Below, one piece after another: positions 18,286-25,768 of a stretch of DNA of 64,000 nt. Origin of the DNA: Candidatus Sulfotelmatobacter kueseliae (GTDB taxonomy: Bacteria > Acidobacteriota > Terriglobia > Terriglobales > Acidobacteriaceae); the NCBI GenBank assembly GCA_900290255.1, contig OMOD01000141.1, positions 870-64,869 on the forward strand. Reading direction: 5' to 3'. A model generated the notes under the pieces. The model was not told where the DNA came from, did no database searches, and saw nothing but the letters and a program-made list of their open reading frames with translations. The translations under genes were made by a program, and so were the position numbers. The number at the start of each line of letters is the position of its first letter. Position 1 is the stretch's first letter.

Positions 18286-20013
18286 ATGGGTTTCCAAGCT
18301 CTTCTCTTCTGTCCCGATGACAAAACCGCCCGCTCGGTGACGCAAGTCTTAAGCGAGCTGGAGTTCAACGTCGAGTCTTGCAACGAACCTTTCGCTGCAG
18401 TGAAGAAGTTGATGGGCACACACTTCGACGCGATTGTGGTGGACTGCGATAACGAGCAGAACGCCGCACTATTGTTCAAGAGCGCGCGGAATTCGACGTC
18501 CAACCAGGCGTCGCTGGCCGTAGCCGTCGTGGAAGGTCAGGCCGGGGTGGCCAAAGCATTTCGCATTGGTGCCAACCTGGTCCTGACCAAACCCATCAAT
18601 ATCGAACAGGCCAAGGGCACGTTGCGGGTGGCCCGCGGACTGCTGCGGAAGGGCGATCCGGCAAAACCGGCGGCGCCCGCAGCAACCGCAGCTGCGCCTG
18701 GAACCTCAGTTGCGGCGCCGGCCAAGGCGCCCGCGAGTGCTCCGGCAGCGCGTCCGGCCACGCCGGCCGTTGCCAAGCCGACCGCCGTTCCGGCACGCCC
18801 GGCACCGGCGGCGAGCGCGAGTGCGGCTTCGGTTGTTCCGGCCGCGGTTAAGAAAATTGATGCGCCGGTTCTTCCCGCAGCCAAGTCGCCTGTTGCGGCC
18901 GTCCCGGCAATGCACGCACCTGCGGCCGAAGCGAGCCCGGTCAAGTCTGCCGCACACGCTCCCTCCGCTTCATGGAGCAGCGGAGCTGCCAGCGCGCCTG
19001 CGCCGGCCCGTGAAATTCTGGAAATTCCGCCGGTGGAACTGAAGCCGACGAGCGCTCCCCGTGAAGACGACGAGATTCTTGAAGCCCCTGGCGCAGAACG
19101 GCCAAGCGCGTCAACCGAATCTGCGAAGAATGTGCCCGCGCCCTCTTTCACCTTCGGCGGAGCCAATGCTCCCGCAAAATCAGGCGGAGCCAAGAAGGTT
19201 GTGTTGGCAATCGCAGCGGCCGTAATCGTAGCCGTAGGATCATACGCTGGGTTGACGTACTATCAGGGACGTGCGAACCAGAACCAGCCTGTTAAAACCC
19301 CCATGCCCACGAAAGTTGCGGATTTGCTGGCGGAGAAGCCATCTGGCGCGCAGCCTGCTCCGGCGCCTGCAGCCGCCGCGCTGGAACCGCAACTTGCGTC
19401 GCAGCCAGCGGCAACCACGACGGCACCCGCCCCGAGCGCGGCAAATGACGACAGTGAATCCGCGCCCGAGGAAAGCGCACCTCCTGCAGCACCGACTTCC
19501 GTCAAGCCGAAGAGTTCCTCGTCCCCGGCCAGCAAAGCTGCCTCAGCCGCAGCGTCGGCACCTGCACCAGCGCCTCTTATGGTCAAGGGGGGCGCGGCCC
19601 CGGCGAAGACAGCACCAGTGGAGCCCGATGCTCAGGCTCCCAGCGTAATGGGAATCGCGGCAGCGGGTTCGAGCGGCCCCCTGCCGGACCTCGGCACAAC
19701 CGACGGCTCCAAACCTGTGCTCCAGCGGTTGAACATTTCCCAGGGAGTATCCACGGGATTGCTCATCAAGAAGGTCGACCCGGTCTATCCGCCTACCGCT
19801 TTGCGCATGCGGGTTGAGGGCGCCGTCCAGTTGATGGCGACGGTTTCCAAAGCCGGTGACATCACCCAAGTGCAAGTGCTGAGCGGCGACCAGCAACTGA
19901 CGCAGGCGGCAGTCGATGCCGTCAAGCGTTGGAAATACAAGCCATACCTGCTCAACGGCGAGCCGGTCGAAATTCAGACGCAGGTCACCATCAACTTCAG
20001 ACTGCCGCACTAG
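18286..20013 (+). CDS. Receiver-like domain fused to a TonB-type energy transducer
   Basis: Unusual three-part protein. Residues 1-120 look like a CheY-type receiver (ALLFCPDD start, Asp53 in IVVDCDNEQ, Lys102 in LVLTKPIN), though the usual Thr/Ser switch residue is not apparent. Residues ~125-300 are Ala/Pro-rich low-complexity linker. A transmembrane helix VLAIAAAVIVAVGSYAGLTYY follows at about 305-326, then a second Ala/Pro linker. Residues ~485-575 form a TonB C-terminal domain (KKVDPVYPPTALRMRVEG, VKRWKYKPYLLNGEPV). Topology implies a cytosolic receiver and periplasmic TonB domain. Inferred: a TonB-like protein whose state might depend on a cytosolic signal. The neighbour on the opposite strand has the same linker style with a kinase-like domain. 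Confidence 0.85.
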   Translation: MGFQALLFCPDDKTARSVTQVLSELEFNVESCNEPFAAVKKLMGTHFDAIVVDCDNEQNAALLFKSARNSTSNQASLAVAVVEGQAGVAKAFRIGANLVLTKPINIEQAKGTLRVARGLLRKGDPAKPAAPAATAAAPGTSVAAPAKAPASAPAARPATPAVAKPTAVPARPAPAASASAASVVPAAVKKIDAPVLPAAKSPVAAVPAMHAPAAEASPVKSAAHAPSASWSSGAASAPAPAREILEIPPVELKPTSAPREDDEILEAPGAERPSASTESAKNVPAPSFTFGGANAPAKSGGAKKVVLAIAAAVIVAVGSYAGLTYYQGRANQNQPVKTPMPTKVADLLAEKPSGAQPAPAPAAAALEPQLASQPAATTTAPAPSAANDDSESAPEESAPPAAPTSVKPKSSSSPASKAASAAASAPAPAPLMVKGGAAPAKTAPVEPDAQAPSVMGIAAAGSSGPLPDLGTTDGSKPVLQRLNISQGVSTGLLIKKVDPVYPPTALRMRVEGAVQLMATVSKAGDITQVQVLSGDQQLTQAAVDAVKRWKYKPYLLNGEPVEIQTQVTINFRLPH

Positions 20014-20020
20014 AACAATC

Positions 20021-20114
20021 GGTCTTGGGTCTTAGGTCTTGGGTCTGAAGCCCGAGGTCTGAGGTCTGCGGTCTGAGGTCCGAGGTCTGAGGTCCGCGGT
20101 CCGCGGTCCGCGGT
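20021..20114. repeat. Degenerate GGTCTGAG/GGTCCGCG tandem repeat
   Basis: About 94 bases of imperfect 7-8-base units (GGTCTTG, GGTCTGAG, GGTCCGAG, GGTCCGCG), ending in three successive GGTCCGC copies. It begins 7 bases after the stop of the TonB-fusion gene. The rest of the gap up to 20372 holds no gene I can support. Confidence 0.8.
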
Positions 20115-20372
20115 ATGGCCTTCCCACAACTTTTCTGGCCTTCGTAACCCGTGAACTTCACTTTGGATTTCCACTCTCCTAATCTGGCAGCGTAGGTACC
20201 GAATGTGGACGCGGCGCCCGTCCCAGGAAACTCGCCGCCCCGCAACCTCCCCATGTGAGTGAGGGACAGAGGGACGACCGTTCAGGCGCTTCAGGTGAGC
20301 TACCCCAAATAACTAGGGGCTGGCGCCCGTGGTGGGAGTGATCACTCTCGAGCTTTCAAGAAACTAGAGGCC

Positions 20373-20528
20373 TCAATAAAGGGAAGCCAGAAAGGAGACC
20401 AGCAGGGAAGCCAGGAAGAAGCCCAAGAGACAAGAGGCCAGGAGCAGAAAGGACCAGCCTCCGCCGGAATCGGGCAAGGAGGGTGCGCCCACTGTTTCCG
20501 CGCAGGCTTCTTGCCCCTCCATCCTCAT
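20373..20528 (-). CDS. Small single-pass membrane protein (51 residues) behind the pseudokinase
   Basis: Not in the supplied ORF track because it is too short. On the minus strand an ATG at 20528 (or 20522) opens a 51-residue frame ending TGA at 20373-20375: an acidic/Cys-containing head (MRMEGQEACAETV), a Gly-rich hinge (PDSGGGW) and one long hydrophobic helix (SFLLLASCLLGFFLASLLVS). It starts 8 bases after the stop codon of the kinase-like gene on the same strand, so co-transcription and translational coupling are likely. The pyrimidine-rich coding strand explains the odd purine-rich look of the plus strand here. Function unknown; a membrane partner of the upstream protein is an inference. 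Confidence 0.6.
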   Translation of the reverse strand: MRMEGQEACAETVGAPSLPDSGGGWSFLLLASCLLGFFLASLLVSFLASLY

Positions 20529-20536
20529 TGCGGGGC

Positions 20537-23146
20537 TCATTGCGGTTGCAGCACTTCATCCACCACCACCTTGTCGTTCTTATCGGCAGTGATGATCTTG
20601 TGTACGGGCGCGTAACCGGTCAGCGTGATGTCAATGACATAGTTCCCCGGATCAAGCGCCACATCCAGCGGAGAAGTCTTTTCCAGCAGGTGCTGGTTGA
20701 TGGCCACTTGCGCGCCTTTGGGCTGGGTGCGGATGCTCACGGTGGCTTGCCCGGCCTGGACACCCTTGCCGCCGAACAGCTTCGACATTTTGCCGACGGT
20801 CTTGATGTTGTCCGCATTGCCCAGCGGCCGCAGTGTCGGCGAAAAGCTCAAGGTCTGCCCCAGAGCGAACTGGCTGTTCGTGGTTTCGTCCAGATAGCCC
20901 ATCAGCCGCACCAGAACCACGTGCTGGCCTTTGTCCACGCTCACCTGAGCGGGTGTCTTTGCGCCCACGTCCCGGCCATCCACATAAATATTGGCTCCGG
21001 GCGGATCGCTCTTCACGATCAGCGTGGCCATCAACTGCGCCAGATGAGAGATGATGGTCACGCGGTTTCCCGAGACCCCTTCAACCGTACGTGTGTCGGT
21101 GGAGTAGCCCGGCTTGCTCACCGTGATGGTGTGCGGTCCGGGCAGAAGATTCGTGAAATTGAACGGGGTGAGCCACGCCGGTTGGGTGCGTCCGTCGATC
21201 TGCACCTGCGCGCCTTGCGGCGTCGAATCCACCGATAATTGTCCGGGAATGATCATTGGCGCAGGGGGCGGAGACTTCTTCCTTCCGGGAGCCGATCTCG
21301 CACTCACGACCGGCTGAGCCATAGGAGCCACCGGCTCGGGCGTCTCTTCCGGTTGGGATGCAGCGACTGGCGGTGCCGCAGGCTGAGGTGCGGGCTGGGG
21401 TGCTGGCTGAGCAGCCTCAGGCTGTGCCGGAGCCTCAGTCTGGGCAGCAGTACGTCCCGCGCCCGCGTCATCGTCGGTGCTGAGATTGTGTACGTACATC
21501 GTGAACCCGACTGCGATGACCAGAATGAGCGCGGCCGCGCCTCCCAGGGCATAGAGCATCAGCCGGGGCGGAACGTTCTTGATTTCCTGGATCGCCTTCT
21601 CCGCTACTTCTCGCGGCTGAACCTTGGGTTTCTCGTCCTGTTTCAGGCTGCCCCGGAACATGGTCGGCGTAGTGGGCGCCTTTGCAGCCGGCTCGAAAGC
21701 AGGCGGCGGTGGAGGCGGAGGCGGCGCGATATAGACTTCCTTCAGCGGTGGCAATTCGTCGAGATCAGAGAAACTGGTGCTGCCGCCGCTGCCGCTCTTC
21801 CCGCCTTCAGCCATCATCGGATCCACTGCGATTTTCGGAGCTTCGGCGACCTGGGGCTCCGACGTCTCGACCTGCGGCTCATCAGCTACAGCCGACGACA
21901 TGTATGCGGATGGAGCCTCCGGCGACTCGATAGCCGGCTTCGCCGGGGCAGCCATGAACTGATCTGACAGATCAAGATCAACCTCTTCGCTGCCAGCCGG
22001 TGCGGTGGTGCTGCTGCCAGCGCCGGCCGCGGCCGCCGCCGCTTTTAGAGCAGGCAGGCTACTGGCCGGCTGGGCCAGGGTTGATGGCCGTTCTGCGCTT
22101 GCCGCAGGCATTTCTTTTTTCTTCTCCGCCGGCTTCGGAAATGTCGGTTTTGCTTCTGCCGGGCGCGCGGCCGGGGTCGCCAGCCCGGACGACCGAGGCA
22201 TGCCCGGCGCGGTTGGAGCCGCTGGCTTGGCAGCGGGTTTTGCCCCGACAGATTTCGATGGCGCCGCTACCTTCCCTGTTCCAGAAGCCCCAGGTCCCTT
22301 GGGCGCCGCCTGCTTCTTGGCTGCGAGCGGCTTGGACTCCTTGCACTTCTCGAGATCGTCAAGCAGGGCCCGGCCGGTCTGGTAGCGCTCGGCCGGATCC
22401 TTGACTAGCACCTTCATGATGAGGTCGCTGAGCAGAGGATGTACCTTCGGATTCACCTGAACTGGCGCCACCGGCATGCTGCCCAGAATGCATTGCCGCA
22501 ACCCCTCGGCCTCTTCCCGGTCGAACGCCTTCCGCTCCGTCACCATTTCGTACAGCATGGCGCCCAGGCTGAACAGATTCGACCGCCCATCCATGGGCTG
22601 GCCCAGAATCTGCTCTGGCGACATGTAATGCAGGAAGGAAGGAACTCCCTCGGGAACGTGCTGCACAAAGTGACCCACGGCGGAGACGCCGTAACTGAGA
22701 ATCCTGACCGTACCATCCCAGCCGCACATGATCTTTGCCGGTTCCAGGCTGCCGTGAACGACGTTTTGTGACGTCGCGTAATCGAGGCCGGCGGTGAGCT
22801 GGCGCCCGATGTCGAGCAGATCCCAGATAGAAAATCCCTCTTTGCGAGCCAGCATGGTGGCAATGCTGTTGCCCTGGACGTAATCCATGGCGGCGCAAAA
22901 CAGGCCCTCGATTTCGCCCGCGCCAAACACATTGGTAATGTTGGGACTGCTGAGGACTTTGGTGCTCTCTGCCTCTTCCAGCAGCGCCTGTTCCAGAGCC
23001 ACGGCACTATCGCCGAACGCGCTCAATCGGATGGCTTTCAGCGCGATCGTTTGCCCGGTCTCGGGATCGGTGGCTTTGTAGACCGATCCAGTGGGCGACT
23101 TCGCCAGTTCACTGAGAATCTCAAATGGGCCGATTTTCGTTGCCAT
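20537..23146 (-). CDS. Predicted Ser/Thr pseudokinase with transmembrane helix and PEGA domains
   Basis: Residues 1-280 have a Hanks-type kinase fold (starts IGPFEILSELAKSPTGSVYK, beta-3 lysine Lys37 in IALKAIR, MSPEQILG, GRSNLFSLGAMLYEM). The catalytic residues are lost: HRDLKPxN reads HGSLEPAK (131-138, Asp to Ser, Lys to Glu, Asn to Lys), DFG reads SYG (151-153), and the Gly-rich loop is degraded. Then come an Ala/Pro linker, a Pro run (APPPPPPPPAFEP), a transmembrane helix LMLYALGGAAALILVIAVGF, and a periplasmic part with about three PEGA repeats (LSVDSTPQGAQVQIDG, LIVKSDPPGANIYVDG, VSIRTQPKGAQVAI). The start ATG 23146 follows GGAG and gives MATKIGPFEIL; the track start 23194 is upstream. 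Likely a non-phosphorylating scaffold or sensor. Confidence 0.88.
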   Translation of the reverse strand: MATKIGPFEILSELAKSPTGSVYKATDPETGQTIALKAIRLSAFGDSAVALEQALLEEAESTKVLSSPNITNVFGAGEIEGLFCAAMDYVQGNSIATMLARKEGFSIWDLLDIGRQLTAGLDYATSQNVVHGSLEPAKIMCGWDGTVRILSYGVSAVGHFVQHVPEGVPSFLHYMSPEQILGQPMDGRSNLFSLGAMLYEMVTERKAFDREEAEGLRQCILGSMPVAPVQVNPKVHPLLSDLIMKVLVKDPAERYQTGRALLDDLEKCKESKPLAAKKQAAPKGPGASGTGKVAAPSKSVGAKPAAKPAAPTAPGMPRSSGLATPAARPAEAKPTFPKPAEKKKEMPAASAERPSTLAQPASSLPALKAAAAAAGAGSSTTAPAGSEEVDLDLSDQFMAAPAKPAIESPEAPSAYMSSAVADEPQVETSEPQVAEAPKIAVDPMMAEGGKSGSGGSTSFSDLDELPPLKEVYIAPPPPPPPPAFEPAAKAPTTPTMFRGSLKQDEKPKVQPREVAEKAIQEIKNVPPRLMLYALGGAAALILVIAVGFTMYVHNLSTDDDAGAGRTAAQTEAPAQPEAAQPAPQPAPQPAAPPVAASQPEETPEPVAPMAQPVVSARSAPGRKKSPPPAPMIIPGQLSVDSTPQGAQVQIDGRTQPAWLTPFNFTNLLPGPHTITVSKPGYSTDTRTVEGVSGNRVTIISHLAQLMATLIVKSDPPGANIYVDGRDVGAKTPAQVSVDKGQHVVLVRLMGYLDETTNSQFALGQTLSFSPTLRPLGNADNIKTVGKMSKLFGGKGVQAGQATVSIRTQPKGAQVAINQHLLEKTSPLDVALDPGNYVIDITLTGYAPVHKIITADKNDKVVVDEVLQPQ

Positions 23147-23303
23147 TTTCTTGCCGCTCCATTCCATCACGAGCTGGTCACGTCGCCGCGACAAGGCTCG
23201 GCCGGCGGAGGCCCGGGGGATGGGGTAGGCCTAGCATAGCGCTGCTGGTGCTTGTCTTCGAGTTACGAAAGTAAGCCAGGTATCCCCATTGCAGGACTCC
23301 CCT

Positions 23304-23516
23304 TCCGGCGTCCGCAACGATCCGACATCGTTATTGGCTGACGAGCCGACCGGCGATCTGGATAGTCATTCCGCGACAGAAGTTCTGGAGATTCTGAAGC
23401 GGCTGAATGAGGGTTTTCACAAGACGATCATGATGGTCACGCACGATCCGCATGCCGCCTCTTACGCGCACGTGACCCGTCACCTGGAAAAAGGGATGCT
23501 GCTCCCTCCCGGGTAG
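23304..23516 (+). pseudogene. C-terminal remnant of a MacB/LolD-type ABC transporter ATPase
   Basis: About 70 residues matching the end of an ABC ATPase: a piece of the signature-to-Walker B region ([17 protein letters not shown]), D-loop, and H-loop ([13 protein letters not shown]). Walker A, Q-loop and the LSGGQ signature are missing upstream, where the sequence is non-coding. No permease gene is nearby. The track start at 23289 is not a plausible initiation site. This is a decayed fragment; a functional product is unlikely. Confidence 0.8.
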
Positions 23517-23559
23517 GGAGACAGCAGCGCGGGGTTCGGTAAAAGAGGACCAGTACCAC

Positions 23560-24084
23560 TTACGCCACGGGCGCGAGGCCGATTCCGTTGCCGTTACCCT
23601 GCCCTGTGGCTGATTCCGCCACCCACCGCCAAGCCCGCCGGCCGGTGTTCAGAGCTACGGCCTCCGCTTCCCCATAGTCCACCAAGCGGTTCAGAACGGT
23701 GGTGACCGAAGCCATGGGATCCTTGTGGCGGGCCAGCATCGCCGGCATCTTCTCCTGGAAGCTCTCGCAGATATCGCGCGCGCTCAAGGGTCGGCCCGCT
23801 TCCATCAGGATCATCCGGCAGGCTTTGGTGAAGCCTGGCTGGCGGCCGTTGGTCTTGCGATCCACCAGTTCCAGCAGTTCTTCATTCAAGACGCCGTCGC
23901 CAAACAGGTTGGCTAGCCCGGCGATGGTCTGCTTGACGGTACCGATACGCTTCATGATCTCGGCGCGCTGTTGCAGAAGCAGATGCAGTTCTTCCTGCGC
24001 CTGTCGCACCACTTCCTGCACGTGACCGACGTCATAGCGGTCACTCATTTTGATCAGGCTGTTCCCGTTCTGCCGATTTTCCAT
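23560..24084 (-). CDS. Hypothetical coiled-coil plus winged-helix-like protein
   Basis: No named family recognised. Residues ~15-60 form an amphipathic coiled coil (VGHVQEVVRQAQEELHLLLQQRAEI quoted in part), followed by a C-terminal region that reads like a winged helix (GFTKACRMILMEAGRPLSARDICESF then SVTTVLNRLVDYGEAEAV). That second half resembles the helix-turn-helix of acidobacterial and RNA-polymerase-delta-like (HARE-HTH) domains. GAGGAG sits 8 bases before ATG 24084, so the start is secure. Inferred: a small dimeric DNA-associated regulator. No operon partner is present. Confidence 0.72.
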   Translation of the reverse strand: MENRQNGNSLIKMSDRYDVGHVQEVVRQAQEELHLLLQQRAEIMKRIGTVKQTIAGLANLFGDGVLNEELLELVDRKTNGRQPGFTKACRMILMEAGRPLSARDICESFQEKMPAMLARHKDPMASVTTVLNRLVDYGEAEAVALNTGRRAWRWVAESATGQGNGNGIGLAPVA

Positions 24085-24407
24085 ACAAACTCCTCATTCG
24101 GTTGGACGTGCGTTGATGTCCGGCGCGATCACCCCGCGCCCGCAGACGAATCAGCATTTTCCCTACAGCCGGCGGCCGCAGAAGCGCGGTCCGTCCCCAC
24201 ACCCCAATTGGCCTTCCGCGTCGGAAGCGTCAGGCAGGGCGGCAGAAACCCACCAAAACCCTATACGCGGAATGTTCTCCTGGTGTTCCTATAATTCTCC
24301 CGCAACGGCCCCGGGCCTTTTTTGTTTAGACGCGGAGGTCCCCGATATGGTTAACAAGAATTGAAATTTCGCTGCGGTTTCTGTGAACCAGTTCAGCCAA
24401 CCACCCT
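24085..24407. other. Gene-free gap with orphan expression signals
   Basis: No protein of useful length. On the plus strand it contains TATAAT at 24290-24295, a short GGCC-CCG-GGCC stem followed by six T at 24307-24323, and GGAGG at 24334-24338 followed by a five-codon frame (MVNKN, 24347-24364). These signals do not lead into any downstream gene and may be debris of a deleted one. Confidence 0.4.
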
Positions 24408-25658
24408 TTACTGCAAGAAGACCACCAGCAACCGGCCGTCGGAGTGGTAGCCGTCGCCAGTGGCGTTCTTCGCCTCCTGCACGGGGTTGGGAGGCAGGTA
24501 GTAAGTTAAGGTCTTCGTTTTGTTTGCCTTCTGCAGGCTACCGCCGATATTGTCACGCTCGCCATCCACCACGGGATCAATTTTGTGCGTGACATTTCCG
24601 TTGCGCTTGTCCTTGGCAAAGCCGATGTCGTGGGTGCCAGCACCCACCCAGACTTCCTGCCCCTTCCAGGTGAAGGGAGCCTTCCAGATGCGGAAATGGT
24701 GGCGGCTGGCGACCATGGCGATCGGCTCCGCCATCTCGTAGCCGAAATCCTGCATGCGCCCAAACAGATACAGCGTGCTCATCGGCATCTGCAGGTAGTC
24801 CTTGTTTTCGTAAGTCTCCTGGATGGCATCGAGCAGAGCTTTTTTCGTGCTGATATCGGCGACGTGCCAGTTGGCCGCGTCGAGCGCGGCCTGCACGTCT
24901 TTTTGCGAACCCACGATCACGAAGTTCACCATGTCGCCCAGATTGTTGAACTGGTCGTTGACCCGGCGCGGCAGGCTGTCCAGATCTTTTCGCAGGTCAG
25001 AGTCGAGAGGAGCATCAGAGACCTTGAGCGAGGATGAAGCTGCCGAACTTTCAGAAGTCGCGGTATTCCCCGGGCTAGCTGTGCCGGAGGAGTTCGCGCT
25101 GGAGTCAGTCTTGCTCGCACCAAACTGTCCTGACATGAAGATTTGCGCGGCAGTTCCGAGCTGGGACTTGAGCTGGTCGCTGCGGGACTTCTCCTGACTG
25201 TCGCTGGTCTCGGTCTTCGCAGCTGAACTCGCCGAAGTCCTGCGGACAATAACAGCAATCGCCCCTTGGCAGGGCGGACTGCCTGCGATGTTCATGCCAA
25301 GAAACAGATGAGAAGGTTCTTCGATGTTCAGCTTCGTGTGCGCGCCCACGAGAACGGGAGCCGCTCCCTGCGAGTGCAGGCGCGCGATGACGGCACCGGC
25401 GGAGGCACTGGGTAACGGCAGGTCCGCGGTAGCCACGCCCACACCCTCGGGAACACAATCGGGCGGATTGACGAAGGCCCGAGCGGAGGCGGCTGCTGAG
25501 ATTTCCAGCGCGTCTCCGGATGCCAGGTCGAGACCCGTGTCCGTCCATGCCCGCGCGGGAGAGACCTGAAAGGTGAATTGCTGCGCCTGTGTTTGAGCTC
25601 TTAACTCAGGCGTACAGAATAGGAGAGCTGCGAGCAGTAGAGTCCATTGCTTGGCCAT
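24408..25658 (-). CDS. Secreted LssY-C domain protein
   Basis: Signal peptide WTLLLAALLFCTPELRAQ, an N-terminal beta-rich part of ~130 residues, a Ser/Thr-rich linker, and from about residue 200 a domain that I recognise as the LssY C-terminal type. Seen landmarks: DQFNNLGDMVNFVIVGS, NWHVADISTKKALLD, HHFRIWKAPFTWKGQEVWVGAGTHDIGF and THKIDPVVDGERD. The family is known only by homology to the C-terminus of the Legionella secretion-linked LssY; its biochemical role is not established. At 416 residues this is a stand-alone secreted form, without the phosphatase domain some relatives carry. Confidence 0.78.
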   Translation of the reverse strand: MAKQWTLLLAALLFCTPELRAQTQAQQFTFQVSPARAWTDTGLDLASGDALEISAAASARAFVNPPDCVPEGVGVATADLPLPSASAGAVIARLHSQGAAPVLVGAHTKLNIEEPSHLFLGMNIAGSPPCQGAIAVIVRRTSASSAAKTETSDSQEKSRSDQLKSQLGTAAQIFMSGQFGASKTDSSANSSGTASPGNTATSESSAASSSLKVSDAPLDSDLRKDLDSLPRRVNDQFNNLGDMVNFVIVGSQKDVQAALDAANWHVADISTKKALLDAIQETYENKDYLQMPMSTLYLFGRMQDFGYEMAEPIAMVASRHHFRIWKAPFTWKGQEVWVGAGTHDIGFAKDKRNGNVTHKIDPVVDGERDNIGGSLQKANKTKTLTYYLPPNPVQEAKNATGDGYHSDGRLLVVFLQ

Positions 25659-25768
25659 GGTGCACTTCCCCGATCAGGTCGCGTCACTCCAGCTTTTGGA
25701 TTGTCGCCAACCCATCGTCCAACATTATCGTCCAGGTGCGGTACCTTGCAGCAAGTCGGACCGCAGGC

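Noticed and set aside
20356-20559. 67-residue minus-strand track ORF
   Set aside because: It overlaps the pseudokinase stop in another frame; the better-supported frame here is the 51-residue membrane protein at 20373-20528.
23289-23516. Functional small ABC ATPase
   Set aside because: Walker A, Q-loop and signature motif are missing, so it cannot bind or hydrolyse ATP as a complete domain.
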